From: Prinia subflava
Taxonomy: Eukaryota; Chordata; Aves; Passeriformes; Cisticolidae
Assembly: GCF_021018805.1 (NCBI RefSeq)
Contig: NC_086247.1
Coordinates: forward strand, 120,949,094 to 121,013,093
Direction of reading: 5' to 3'
DNA: 64,000 bases
Below the pieces are notes generated by a model. It had not been told where the DNA came from. It saw only the letters and a list, made by a program, of their open reading frames with translations, and ran no database searches. Below are positions 1-10,900 of this stretch, piece after piece (positions within the stretch are counted from its first letter, which is position 1; every line of letters starts with the position of its first letter). Position numbers and translations under genes: made by a program.

Positions 1-1351
1 TGCTGCATGGGAATGGGGATGGCAGGTGCACGGGAATGCCACTGAAGTGGCCAAACCTGTGCCTTTTCTGCCTCCGTAGGAAAGGACTGAACCTTACACC
101 TGTCCCTGACTTTCTGCATGGGAAACACACCAGTTTCCCTGTGCCTCCGCAGTTGCTGTGTATGTTTGGGCTGGCAAAGGGCAAGAAGATTTTGCTCTTT
201 GTTCTTTTCTTTTTCCTGTTCATATGGATCAAGATTTCTGATGGTTAAAAATACATGAATTGGGTATTTTGACTTACTGGTGAGGAAGGGGGCTGAGTGT
301 CCAAAAAAAGGTTCTACAAAATGGTTTAGCATTGGAAAAAACCACAAACGAACCTGAAGTATTTGTATAACTGTATATTAAAACTACAGACCCGGCCAGG
401 AGATGTAAATTCACCTTGTGTTCAGCGGAAGCGCTGACCTGAGCTAACACAGCTCGTGTCTCTCTAGGCTGTCATTGATTCCCGGCGCTTCCCTCGCTCT
501 GTTTCCCTTTTATCTGTTCTGGTTTGCTGCCAGGCGATTCAAACCAAGGGCTGAGGCAGCGCTTCGGGGCTGCGGCTCAGCGCTCCCGCAGTCCGCAACC
601 CTCCTGCGGCAGATTAGAGAATTACCCCCGAGCCTGCCCTTCTGCACGGGCGATGACACCGCTCTCCTGCCGAGAGGGGAGAGCTGCCAGCCGGCCCGCG
701 CTTCTCAGAGCAGCGGGGCAGGGCTCCAGAGACACCGCCTGGACAAGCCTGAGACCACGCACACAAACGGAGTTTGGGGTGTCTGAATGATTTTAGCACA
801 TGACACTTCTGGCTTTTTATTCTGTCGTCCGGCAATGTTCAGGATGGCATTCACGATCATAAAGACCCGGTGTTTGTAAAGCTATGAGAACAGAGGTCTT
901 TATTTTTTTGAAGAAAGCAAAATAAGTTTTATAGAAGCCCTGTGACATGGGGTTCACGGTGAAAGTCAAGGCACGTGAGTGTGATAGACTTGGCCAGGAA
1001 TGAATCATTCAAACAGAATTAGAGGGGCAGGTCTGGAACTCACAAATATAATAGTCTGAAGTGAAATTAATTCCTTAGCTGTTTCTCACTTACAGCACCA
1101 AAGTGTAATGTAATTCTAGTCCAGCGCAGATCATGATCAGAAGATCTCTATTACCACATTTCAGAAGCTCATGGCTTGGAAAAAAACCCAAACAAATGAC
1201 AAAACCTAAAGCAAACCACAAACCACAAACTAAAAAATTAGTCTCAAGTGTTCAACTTGTCCCAACAGCAGTGTTTGTGCCATTAAAAACACTTATGAGA
1301 AGAAAAAAAAAATCACTTAACACTTAACTGTTACTACAGTGTGCTTTAAAT
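1..1351. other. Non-coding stretch, nothing identified
   Basis: No recognisable gene, RNA or mobile element was seen. The interval 475-790 is somewhat richer in G and C and is open in two plus-strand frames, but neither translation resembles a known protein. The rest is ordinary intermediate-GC vertebrate intergenic or intronic DNA with short A-rich runs. Confidence 0.6.
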
Positions 1352-1586
1352 GAGTCTTTTCTTTTCTCTTTTCTTTTCTTTTCTTTTCTTTTTTTTCTTT
1401 TCTTTTCTTTTCTTTTCTTTTCTTTTTTTTCTTTTCTTTTCTTTTCTTTTCTTTTCTTTTCTTTTCTTTTCTTTTCTTTTCTTTTCTTTTCTTTTCTTTT
1501 CTTTTCTTTTCTTTTCTTTTCTTTTCTTTTCTTTTCTTTTCTTTTCTTTTCTTTTCTTTTCTTTTCTTTTCTTTTCTTTTCTTTTC
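1352..1586. repeat. (TTTTC)n pentanucleotide microsatellite
   Basis: About 235 bp of TTTTC units, with a few longer T runs near the left end and near-perfect units from about 1430 onward. The tract is pure pyrimidine on the plus strand. The Lys/Arg/Glu and Phe/Leu/Ser open frames across it are translations of the repeat, not genes. Confidence 0.97.
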
Positions 1587-2822
1587 TTCCCCCTCATGTC
1601 TGGAAAGCACACTTCCTGCATTTACTTTACTTTAAAGTAGACTTCAGTTTGTGCTTGGTGTAGGGAAAACTGATCTCCTGACGCAGCCATGAATTATCCC
1701 TGATATTTTTGACTTCCATCTACAGGCTGAATGTTCTGGCATGAAGGAGCTCTGCTATTTCTGCCTGTGTTCCTGTTACTGTTTCCACACAATGCTTTGT
1801 ATTTCTGAAAGTGTTTCTGTAGTGACTGCTGGAGCATTGCAGATAAGATTCTTAACCTGCTTCAGTATTCAGTGAGGCAAACTCTGAGTTATTATCTACA
1901 GACCTGTAAATGGAGAGAAGGTCACACACCTGGTGGGTCCCCAGGGTCAGAAAGAGAAACCAGGAATTACACTCTGCTGTCCTGTCCTCATAACCAGGGA
2001 GTACAACTTCAGGTGTAAACCACTCTTGAATCTCTGTTGCAAAAGTTTTCACTTATGGACTCACCACCCAGTTAACTGCTTCACTCTTTCTTTTTGTGAG
2101 CAGTCACCTATTTAACATATTGGGGTGAAATAAATAAGTGTGGAAGAAAACATCTGTTTCTCTAACATGCGTAAAATGGACATCATCTGCAAAATGTGTT
2201 AAGTAGCAGTTGTGCAAACCACAATAACTGTAATAGGAGAAAAATAGATCTAATCAGATTTCATGCTTATTCATTCTTTGGCATTGCATGAAATACAGTG
2301 TATGATTCCTTTAGGGCATAATCCAATGCCTGTCAGTCACTGGGAAAATGCTCACTTATTTTATGGTGGAACAGATCTTGAACGGAGCAGGGAATATAAC
2401 TTAAGATATTCCAAAAGGGAAATACCTGTAAGTGTTGGCAAAATTAAAAGTGGTTTATTCAGACAGATATGAGTTCCAGATGATCTGAAATAAGGGACAA
2501 CGAGTAACACCATGATAAAGAATTATGAAAAGCCTGCACCAGGAAACATAATTTCCAACAATGTCAATCTAGTCCTTGTTTTACACCTTGGTGAATAACT
2601 ATTTCCATCCCTTATAGATGCCTGTATTACCAGTTCTTTGGGGTTTTTTTGTCATCCATACAGCTACATAATTTTTTAAAAGTCCTATTGGGATCTGTAG
2701 AGTTTTCTGCCATTGAGTTTCAGACACCTTGATGAACTGCATATCCAAAGAAACTTATAAAGTTAAACAAAACCAGGATTAGAGACACAATAAAATAAGT
2801 TGACATTAATTTTTCAACGACT

Positions 2823-2825
<3 letters not shown>
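1587..2825. other. Non-coding stretch, nothing identified
   Basis: Moderately AT-rich DNA with only short open frames and no strong splice-site pairs or repeat-family match that I recognise. Confidence 0.6.

Positions 2826-2881
<56 letters not shown>
2826..2881. repeat. Poly-T homopolymer (56 bases)
   Basis: An uninterrupted run of 56 T. It could be the poly-A tail of a minus-strand retroposed copy lying to its right, but no recognisable body follows and no flanking duplication was found, so it is called only as a homopolymer. Confidence 0.95.
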
Positions 2882-2883
<2 letters not shown>

Positions 2884-4640
2884 ATTGGCCCGATCCTGTA
2901 AATTTATCTATCAAAACTTCTTTTGCAGTTCAGGTAAATTAAATTCCAGGACCTTAATAACATATAAATCTGTCAATATCAGATCCCCAGCTAGTGGGAA
3001 ATGTTGCTACCTATATCAGTTTAGGTTAGGTAAAGAAGTCCTGATGCACTTTTGTCACCTTTTTCTGCTATGCTCCTCCACAGCAGGAACCTGTAATATT
3101 CTTTATGAATAACCAGCAATTTATTTGTGTACCTTTAAGTATTTCTAAATGACAAGAAGAGAGTATCTAGAGAAAGACACAATTTAGAAATTAGCCTAGC
3201 TTTCACCTCTGTTTTCAGTGGTTTCCCATGTCATTCTTGTCAGCAAAAATACAGCAAACATGCTCAATCCCCCTACTAAATTATGTGAACAGCAGGAATA
3301 CAAAAAATACAGGTATACAAAAAATACAGGTATACAAAAAATTTAACAACATAAGAAAAAACCCTGAACCAAAATAAATCCAAAACAAATCCGAAACCTC
3401 CAAAGGCATTTTTACACATTTTGAAGTAAAATGAGTAAAGTATATTTTTAATATAAAAATAACTGCCCTGAAGGTGTGCTGTCAAGTAGAGAAAAAATTG
3501 CATTGCAGACTTGCAGATTTCCCTCTCAGGCACTGCAGCCACTTCATACATGAATTACCGACTCAATGAACTTCAGAATGACCAGGTTTCCAATACCACA
3601 TCCTACAGCTGCGTGCTGGGTGTACTTCGAATTTTCTACCCAAGTCTGCTCCCTGAAAATGAGCTGCACGCAGCATCTCGTGTAGCTTCCTTGATTGTTC
3701 ATGACGAGTTTTATCTTTCTCTAGACAGATTTTCAGTCTTCGTTTGCTCGATCCTTAAGCAGGGATTTTGTCCCTAGTTTTGCAAAAGTTAAGAACAATT
3801 TATCCCCAAAGTCCTGATAAATAGCAAGCATTACAGGATCAGAGTGCGAAGTTGCCTCCCCGCTTGACGCCACGGCTCTCAATTAACGAAATACACGATA
3901 CGATTTAATAGTTTGTGTTTAGAACAAATATTGCAAAAAGCCTTCACGGACAGAGAGCGACACAAACCACCCTCATGTGCAAACTGCTGCCTGCTGTGCT
4001 GAGAACTGTTTGCTGCCGTTCTGAGAGACTCCGGTATCATTTGTACTTTTGCTGGGCCGGCTCTGAAGTGAGTTCTGAAGGAACAGTTACACCCTTAGCT
4101 TATGCTGTATTATTTCCGCAAAGGGTTTATGTCAGTTTTCAATACGTGCGTATTCAAGAAATACAGAGAAGAACAGCTTGTGAAGTACAGTGTCAATGAT
4201 GAGGAAAAATCTGTTAAAAAAAAAAAAGCAAACAACGGTGAAAATGATTATTCACGAATATATATAAGTAAACTTTCAGACTTGCTTTACTCTTAAGTTG
4301 TTAGCTAAAAATGAGCCCTTTAACGCGGAGCCTTTAAGACCCCACATACCACCAGGAGATTTTTGTTCTGAAAGCGACTTTAACGAAAAGGCTGAAATGA
4401 TCGCTCGAGGCAAGACCATCACTTAAATCACTTCAGATGATCACCTAAATCATGGCGAGGTGAGGCTGAGGCACTTCAAAAAGCACGAAGCTGCCTAGAG
4501 CGAATAGTTCCAATGCTATTTGCTTCCATCAAACACCCACCATCGGGGAGGCTGGGGGAAGGTTTAAATTAGCGCTCGGACACTAGCTGTCTCGGAGGCG
4601 TCCTTCCATTAGTGGAATTTTTTCTATTAACAGCGTAGGC
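2882..4640. other. Non-coding stretch upstream of the first CpG island
   Basis: AT-rich sequence grading into higher GC at the right. Open frames at 3511-3777 and 3915-4199 are short and resemble nothing known to me. A small tandem repeat at 3299-3343 is listed separately. Confidence 0.55.
3299..3343. repeat. 17-bp tandem repeat, about 2.6 copies
   Basis: Unit TACAAAAAATACAGGTA occurs at 3299-3315 and 3316-3332, followed by a partial third copy. It is a small local duplication with no other obvious meaning. Confidence 0.85.
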
Positions 4641-4973
4641 GGCATTCAGAGTTTTTCACCGCGGCACACGAAGTGATGGATACCAGGAGGGGCTGAACCC
4701 CCGCACCCTGGCTGCGGCACCCGTGTGTCAAGGTCAGCCCCTCCCGGCTTAACCTGACCGTTCTTCTCTCCCCCTCGATCACACACCCGCTAATTGCCCC
4801 GCGCTCCGGGCTGCTCACTAGCCGCAAAGGGCGGGGTTGGGACCTCCCCCCCTCCTTCAGGGGTTTCTATCCTTCCCTCTCCCTCTTGTCTCACGCACCC
4901 CAGCGGCGGCGGGGCAGCACTTGCCTCCGCACCCCCGCTAGAGCGGGAGCAGCCGCCGGGGCCGGGGGGCGGC

Positions 4974-5472
4974 GGGCACACGGCGCTGAGGGGCGGTCCC
5001 GCTCCCTGGGCGGGCACACGGCGCTGAGGGGCGGTCCCGCTCCCTGGGCGGGCACACGGCGCTGAGGGGCGGTCCCGCTCCCTGGGCGGGCACACGGCGC
5101 TGAGGGGCGGTCCCGCTCCCTGGGCGGACACACGGCGCTGAGGGGCGGTCCCGCTCCCTGGGCGGGCACACGGCGCTGAGGGGCGGTCCCGCTCTGCCGG
5201 GCGGGCACACGGCGCTGAGGGGCGGTCCCGCTCCCTGGGCGGGCACACGGCGCTGAGGGGCGGTCCCGCTCTGCCGGGCGGGCACACGGCCGGAGGGGCG
5301 GTCCCACTCTGCAGGGCGGGCACACGGCCGGAGGGGCGGTCCCGCTCTGCCGGGCGGGCACACGGCGCTGAGGGGCGGTCCCGCTCCCTGGGCGGGCACA
5401 TGGCGCTGAGGGGCGGTCCCGCTCTGCAGGGCGGGCACACGGCGCTGAGGGGCGGTCCCGCTCCCTGGGCGG
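4974..5472. repeat. 38-bp GC-rich minisatellite, about 13 copies
   Basis: A tandem array whose unit begins GGGCACACGGCGCTGAGGGG and ends in CCCGCTCCCTGGGC. Successive copies are 38 bp apart at the left (starts at 4974, 5012 and 5050). Some copies are 1-2 bp longer, with CTCTGCC replacing CTCCCT, and two carry CCGGAGG in place of CGCTGAGG. Every unit has a GGGCGG Sp1-type GC box. The array lies directly upstream of the CCAAT-box cluster, so copy number could affect promoter strength. That functional role is inference. Confidence 0.95.
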
Positions 5473-5575
5473 GCGGAGGCCACGGGCAGGGCCGGGAGGC
5501 GGCGGGAGGAGCGCGGGGCCCGCCCCGCCCCGATCTCCGCCCGCCTGGCGTCACGCGTGCCGCCCACACCGCCGA

Positions 5576-5807
5576 CCAATCGCGGGCCGCCCCGCCCCTC
5601 CGGGTGGGGCCGCCCTGCCCCAGCGCTGCGCGTCCAATCCGCGGCCTCGGGGCGCGCACCGCCCCTTGTGTATTTGCATCCAGGGTTGCTATTGGCTGCA
5701 CGGCACGTGACGAGGGCGTGCCTTGAGGGCGGGAGGACGGGGGCGCACGCCCCAGCGCAACCCGAGACGGCGGCCGTCCTCATTGGAGGAGGGCCCGTAG
5801 ACGTCAC
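5576..5807. promoter_or_regulatory. NF-Y / octamer / CRE motif cluster
   Basis: CCAAT boxes lie at 5576-5580 and 5634-5638 on the plus strand, and inverted copies (ATTGG) at 5691-5695 and 5782-5786. A perfect octamer in reverse orientation (ATTTGCAT) is at 5672-5679, CACGTG at 5704-5709, and a CRE-like GACGTCAC near 5800-5807. NF-Y sites plus an octamer are known from CpG-rich promoters, including histone and developmental genes. No coding sequence follows that would name the gene. Confidence 0.6.
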
Positions 5808-6450
5808 GCTCCGGGCGGGGCCATTCAAATCAGGGCCCGTCCCCGCCTCCCGCCCACGGCCGCCCCGCCCAGGGCGGCCCCGGCGCTGATCTGCATAGGG
5901 GCGCCGCTCATTGCATATGCACGAGGGGCGGGCGCGGGCCCGCCGCCGTTTATGGCGTGCCGGCCCCGCCGGCTCCCCAGGCCCTTCCGCCCCGCCGCGC
6001 TAATTGGTGCGATGTGTGGTCCCGGCTCTCCGCTCTCTCCGCTTTCACCTCGCCTCTGTAACCCAAGCCCGTTGCCTCGCCGTTTTTAATAATGCCGAAA
6101 CCTGGCCCAGATGGGAACCATTAGCGGCCCTAGCCCCTCTTGCTGATCTTTATAATCTTATTAGTTTAATGGGTCACGCAGTGCAGGACCTATTTCCTAC
6201 GGATCAAAGGGAAAACAAACAGGGTAATATCCCATCGGGCTTCCTCCCGCTGCCCCACGGGCGCTGCTGCCGCTGGAAGTGTCCCCATTATTAGCCCGCA
6301 CCGGCCGCCGCGTTTAAAAGGCTCCCGGGCTGCTCCCATCCCGGGCGAGGGCTCCATCCGCACCGCACCGCGGCCGGTCCGAGCCCGGGACTCCCGGTGG
6401 CTCCGGACCGGCGCTGACACCTCCGCCACACGGGGCTGCGGGGGTTCTCC

Positions 6451-8320
6451 CGCTTCACCCCGTTAAATCGGGCACGATTTCCTGCCCTTCGTTTCGACGT
6501 CCCACTTCATCAGATAGGCTGGAATCGTATCGCCTGCCGCAGTACCGGGCATCGCGTTGCAGTATCCGGTGCGGGTTTTTTTGTTGTATTCTTTTTCCCC
6601 CAAAAAGCATGAAAGCGGCATCACATGGAATGGATGATGGGGCCGAATCGGATACCCTGTGGCTTTGCCCGGCTGACCTAGGGGCGGTGTTTTCCGCTCA
6701 GTGGCAAAACGCTTATTTGTAGCCCTAGACCCCCTCCCGCAGCCCCTGCAATAACTTCTGGCACAATAAATTAGATGTACGCTCACTGTGGTCCATTACG
6801 GAGGAGTGTTTTGTGACGGCTCCTGTCAAAGGTTACCGGCCCTCATTCAGCCGCATAAAGCGTTTCTCTCGAGGATAAATATTTGGACTTATTAAAGCGC
6901 CTGGAAGATGTGAGCTATGGTAGGGAATAAAGCCCGGGCGATCCTCGCTCCCGGGCAGGCGGGTCCTTCACCCCAGTGCTGCTCTGCCTGCGGTACCTGG
7001 CGGGAGGCATTACCATTGTCCCCGCAGACCGTCCTCGGTGGGGTCTGCCAGGGTCCCCCGGAGCCAAGGCTCAAATAAATTAATATACATTTCTTGCTAA
7101 ATGTACACACATATACATATACAACGTATAAAGACGTAAAAATATTTATCTATAAAATACAAATAGAGTACATATGAATGCAACACCGAGGGAAAAAAAT
7201 TAACGTGTGGACGGAAAGCTCCTAAAAGGTATAGTTTAACACCCACCGGTGTCCTTTCATGGGTTTGGTGGGAATCCCTACAAAAATCTCTACAAAAAGG
7301 GCAGCACGTGTGTGCGTGTGGAAGGGTGCACGTGTGCGGGCACACGCGTGTGTGTGCAAAGAGGGAACGAAACGATTTCATATCCTTACAAATCTCTGGG
7401 ATTTCATTTCCCAAACTTTTAACGACTTTCCGACGAGAAGAAAAAAAAAATGATGGATTTTTCTTTAATATCTCATAGAAAATCCATTATTTCCGGTTGC
7501 ATAGTCTGGCTCGCAAAATATTTAAGACACACAAAAACCCTACTTGTTGAAATATCGGAGTTGATATATTGTTCTCCCTGTTCGGAAATTAGATCTCGGT
7601 ATGCACGCAGGCAAACCCAGACATCCACTGATTTATCACTATGTGTTAATGGGTGTATGTATATGCCCCGTTTAATAATTCCTGCACAGGTTATCCAGCA
7701 CACTGAGAACTGGACGGTGAGTATAGCCATATGCACGCAAACCACACACACAGAGTAAACTTTATTTTATTAGAGACTATTAATACACAAGCCCATAAAA
7801 ATCTACCCCTATATAATTTTTATGGTAGTCTATACATTAAGTGCCCCTGCTTGTTCACAGCAAGGGAATTGATACGATTGTATACACACACTGAGCTTGC
7901 TCTCTTTATTTTTTTATTTTTTTGTATATGTGTATTGCAAAATACAGTCAACACTATTATAAAACGAGTGATTAAAACACCTATTGGAAATGTAAATATC
8001 CACATAAGGGCTACTTAAGGAATGACAGATGGTACTTTTCCCTATCCATACAGCCAGTGGCGACTAAGCCAGGTTTTGACTCTGTGTGTTTTTTACCATA
8101 TTTTCCCTGGAAACAGATGTGTATTTTATTATAGGCGGGCTTTTAAATTTTTTTCCCCTCTAACCTGCTAATTCCCCGAGTTTATTCGTGCCATAGACAA
8201 TAAAGCCATAAAGCTGACTGCAGAAATTTGTTTGCCGTAACGACGTGTTATTTGAGGCCCGGCTTTCGGGGCTCTGACACTTGGCCAGATCAAAGAGCCC
8301 CCTTAAAAACCCCATGTGAT
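6451..8320. other. AT-rich regulatory-looking interval between CpG islands
   Basis: Mostly low GC with scattered CpGs and several homeodomain-like AT sites. TTTATGG motifs in either orientation occur at 7793-7799, 7818-7824 and 8206-8212. Many CA and TA runs lie between 7090 and 7740. No coding sequence was recognised. It may be enhancer DNA or the AT-rich UTR of an unrecognised transcript. Conservation cannot be judged from one sequence. Confidence 0.4.
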
Positions 8321-8560
8321 TCAGAGCCGGTGTGTGCGTGTGCAGGGAACGGAGGGGCAGCCCTGGACGGAAACCAGCGAGGGAAGAGCCCGGAGGCGCC
8401 TCCGCGGCTCCCGGCACCGCGGCTGGCCGCCCCCACTTCCCTATCCCGCGCCCCGGGCGGGGCAGCCCGGGCTGCTGTGCCCCTTCTCCTCCACGCTGCT
8501 TCCAGCACACGCTCGCTTCCCCTTGCTCCCAGACTCGCGACAGGAGGGTTTAAGGATCGT
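8321..8560. promoter_or_regulatory. Small CpG island
   Basis: About 240 bp of high GC and CpG density inside AT-richer DNA. Both strands are open in several frames, as expected from composition. It has no distinct promoter motif and is possibly a satellite of the larger island to the right. Confidence 0.5.
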
Positions 8561-9440
8561 TTCCCCACTCTCTAGCCACAGGTTCGCTTCCTGATTTTGG
8601 ATATATGCCCCTTCGGACTGCATCCACCCCGACGCGGTTTTAAAGCACCGCGTCTAATTGCCTGGTATTAGTTTTACTGCCAGATATCGGCTCCTGAAAA
8701 GTGGATTTCAATTACGTGTTAGAGAAGCGATACTATAAAGCGGCAGAAACCAGAATCCCTCCTCAAAAACGTTTATGGGCTCAGACCGCAAAGATCACAG
8801 GCTTCAGGTTTTGCCTTCGGTTTAAATGTTGTCCTGGCACGGGAAGTCATTTGATAAACCTTTAAGCTGTACTTCATAATCTTTACTGCTTTATGGAGCT
8901 TTCCAAATCTTTAACACGCTGTAACCTTTTCAAGACAGATTGCCAGACAACATTTCGGTGTTAGGTTTACTTAACGCAATTCTTGCGAGGAAGTGAATTT
9001 TCACGGTGCCCACATTACGGCCGGGCACTCCCCTTCTCCCGCCCCCGCCCCGGCCCCGCGGAGCTGTCGCCTACAAAGATTTATGAAACCTGTTGATTTA
9101 TAGTATCTCCCGCATGAAGTTTGATCCGTCAGATCACAGCCTACGCGGGCTCTGAGGCTGGTGAAGGGTGCTTGGGGGACATATTCCTCCGATTAGCGCT
9201 TTCCTGGAGGGGAGGGAAGCTATGATTTATAGCCTTGTTCAGCCGTTTAGGAAGCGAAATTAACCCCAGAAAAGCTCCATCCCTTTTGAAGTTCATGGAT
9301 TGTTTTCCTTACTGTACAGAGCCGGGATCAAAGGCTCGAAACGCCCTCTTGTGTTTATTTTATTTGCGAGGAAAAAGGGAGGGGGGAAAAAAAGTAAAAA
9401 GAGGGGAGAAAATAGAGCTGCTTCGGCAATTAAAGCATCA
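8561..9440. other. AT-rich interval with caudal/Hox-like sites
   Basis: TTTATGG occurs at 8772-8778 and 8890-8896, and related GATTTAT sequences lie near 9078 and 9225. A short GC-rich block is at 9010-9065. No coding sequence was recognised. The mixture of homeodomain-type sites and local CpG is typical of regulatory DNA at developmental loci, but that is inference. Confidence 0.4.
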
Positions 9441-10900
9441 GCTTGCCCCCGCGGCGGAAATCCAGCACCTGGCGGCAGCGGCGGTGCCGGTGTGCCGCGG
9501 GGGGACCGCGGCTCCGGCCCTCGGTACCGCCAGCCGTGACGACACGGCCCCGCCCCAGTGACGCCACCACGACCGTCCGGGGCTGTTCCGGCCTCTTTCC
9601 TAAATAAGGGCGGCGAGAGACCCAGGAAGCACCTGGGGCCGTTTTTGTTTTGTTTTGTGTGTGTTTTCTGTAAACACGCCTGGGAAGCCGAGCCGTACGC
9701 CCTCGCCGGCGGCCCGGCCGCGCCTCAGCGGCTGCCGCAGCCCTTTCGCTGTACGGCCCGCTCCGATTTCTGAACCCCACATTACCGTGGGCGCGTTGGG
9801 ACAGGCGGGCGGACCGGGCGGGGAGCACGGGGCTGGCTGCTCCCTTCCGTGTGTCCCCGCCGGCCCTGCGGGACCCGCGCAGCGCTGGCTCCCGAAGCCC
9901 GCGCCCCGTTATGCCACCGGCGGTGTGACGGGGTGACGTGCAGCGCCCGTCGGTGACGCCTGACGTGTCGGGGCTCTGGCGAGCGGAGCGGGCGCGGTGC
10001 GCGGCGGGGCCGGGGCTGAGCTGGGCTCCCGCCCGCCCGAACGCGCCGCTGCCCGTGTGCGCAGCGAGCCACGGGCTGCCGCCTTCGCTCAGCCCCGTCC
10101 TTTTCCCCGGTGCAGAAGCCGCGCTTGGCGCTGCCCCGCACGGTGGGGAGCGCCTGCGCCGCCTCTCTCCCTTGAGCGTGTCCGCGGCTCCCACGCCCCC
10201 GACTCCCATCCCGCTCGGACCGGCGGCCGGGGCGGTGGAAGGGCACCCACGGCTTTGCCTCCCGCTGCCGGAGCAGCCGGACGCACGGGTGCTCTGCACC
10301 CACCACAGCACGCACCACGGACACGGCACACGCGCGTCTCCGCGCCGGGTCACGGTTCCGCAGCGGCGTTTGCGGCCCCCCCGCCATCACAGGGCGCCGC
10401 CAGCGCGCGCCTCCGCAGCGCCACGCGCCGGACGGGGCGGGGCGGCGCCAGCGCGTGCCGCGGCTGTGACGTGTGACTCCGCGTGACCGCCGCGCTCCCC
10501 CCGCGCCCCGCCCGCTCCGCTCCCACGGCGGGAGCGCGCCCGCATGCAAATTACTCCTGATTGACATCCCCGCAGGCAGCCAATGGCGGGGCTCCCGGAG
10601 AGCCATTGGCCCGGGAGCCCTGGCGTCAGAGATGACGTATTGTAAACGCCAACCAATCCACACACGTATGCAAATTACGGGGGAGCGGAGGGGGGGTGCC
10701 GGGGCGGCGGGCGCCGCCCGGTGGCCGCGCGGGGCGCTGCAGCCGGGCCCGGCGGGTGCGGGCGGTGCGGGGACCGGGGCCGCACCGAGCCCGGCGGGCA
10801 CCGGGGCCGCACCGGGGCTGCACCCGGCCATGGCGCTGGGGCTGCCCGCAGTGCTGCGCAAGGAGGACATACCCAGAGCCGCGGCGGGCAGCCGGAGACA
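9441..10900. promoter_or_regulatory. Large CpG island
   Basis: About 1.4 kb of very GC-rich, CpG-dense DNA, the strongest island in the window. It contains repeated TGACG (CRE half-site) motifs and ends with the symmetrical octamer/CCAAT element at 10544-10675. Very long open frames, up to 440 codons on the minus strand, run through it in several frames at once and have Arg/Pro/Ala/Gly-rich translations with no domain, so they are treated as composition artefacts. Confidence 0.7.
10544..10675. promoter_or_regulatory. Candidate bidirectional promoter: twin octamers, NF-Y and CRE
   Basis: Two octamers sit 124 bp apart at 10544-10551 and 10668-10675, and both extend to ATGCAAATTAC. Between them lie a plus-strand CCAAT at 10580-10584, an inverted ATTGG at 10605-10609 forming a GCCAATGGC / GCCATTGGC pair, a CRE-like TGGCGTCA at 10621-10628, TGACGTA at 10633-10639, and another CCAAT at 10653-10657. 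The near-symmetrical, TATA-less arrangement in a CpG island suggests divergent transcription. The genes served cannot be named. Confidence 0.6.

Larger units (their letters stand above)
4640..6450. promoter_or_regulatory. CpG island with promoter-like core
   Basis: A sharp rise in GC and CpG density relative to both flanks. It contains a GC-box minisatellite, several CCAAT boxes in both orientations, a perfect octamer, an E-box CACGTG at 5704-5709 and a CRE-like ACGTCA near 5801-5806. There is no clear TATA box. From about 6090 to 6240 the base composition falls and the sequence becomes AT-mixed. CpG islands of this kind mark vertebrate promoters, but the transcript and its direction cannot be read from the sequence. 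Long open frames on both strands here follow from the scarcity of stop codons in GC-rich DNA. Confidence 0.75.

Noticed and set aside
1317..1640. Lys/Arg/Glu-rich and Phe/Leu/Ser-rich open frames
   Set aside because: They are direct translations of the (TTTTC)n array on both strands and have no unique sequence.
2720..3112. Poly-T run as the tail of a minus-strand processed gene
   Set aside because: No recognisable gene body, polyadenylation signal or flanking duplication was found on its right.
4790..5828. Minus-strand frames of about 300 codons with a repeated Arg/Pro/Ala/Cys unit
   Set aside because: The repeated peptide is the 38-bp minisatellite read in different frames. 38 is not a multiple of 3, so three frames show the same peptides, which argues against coding.
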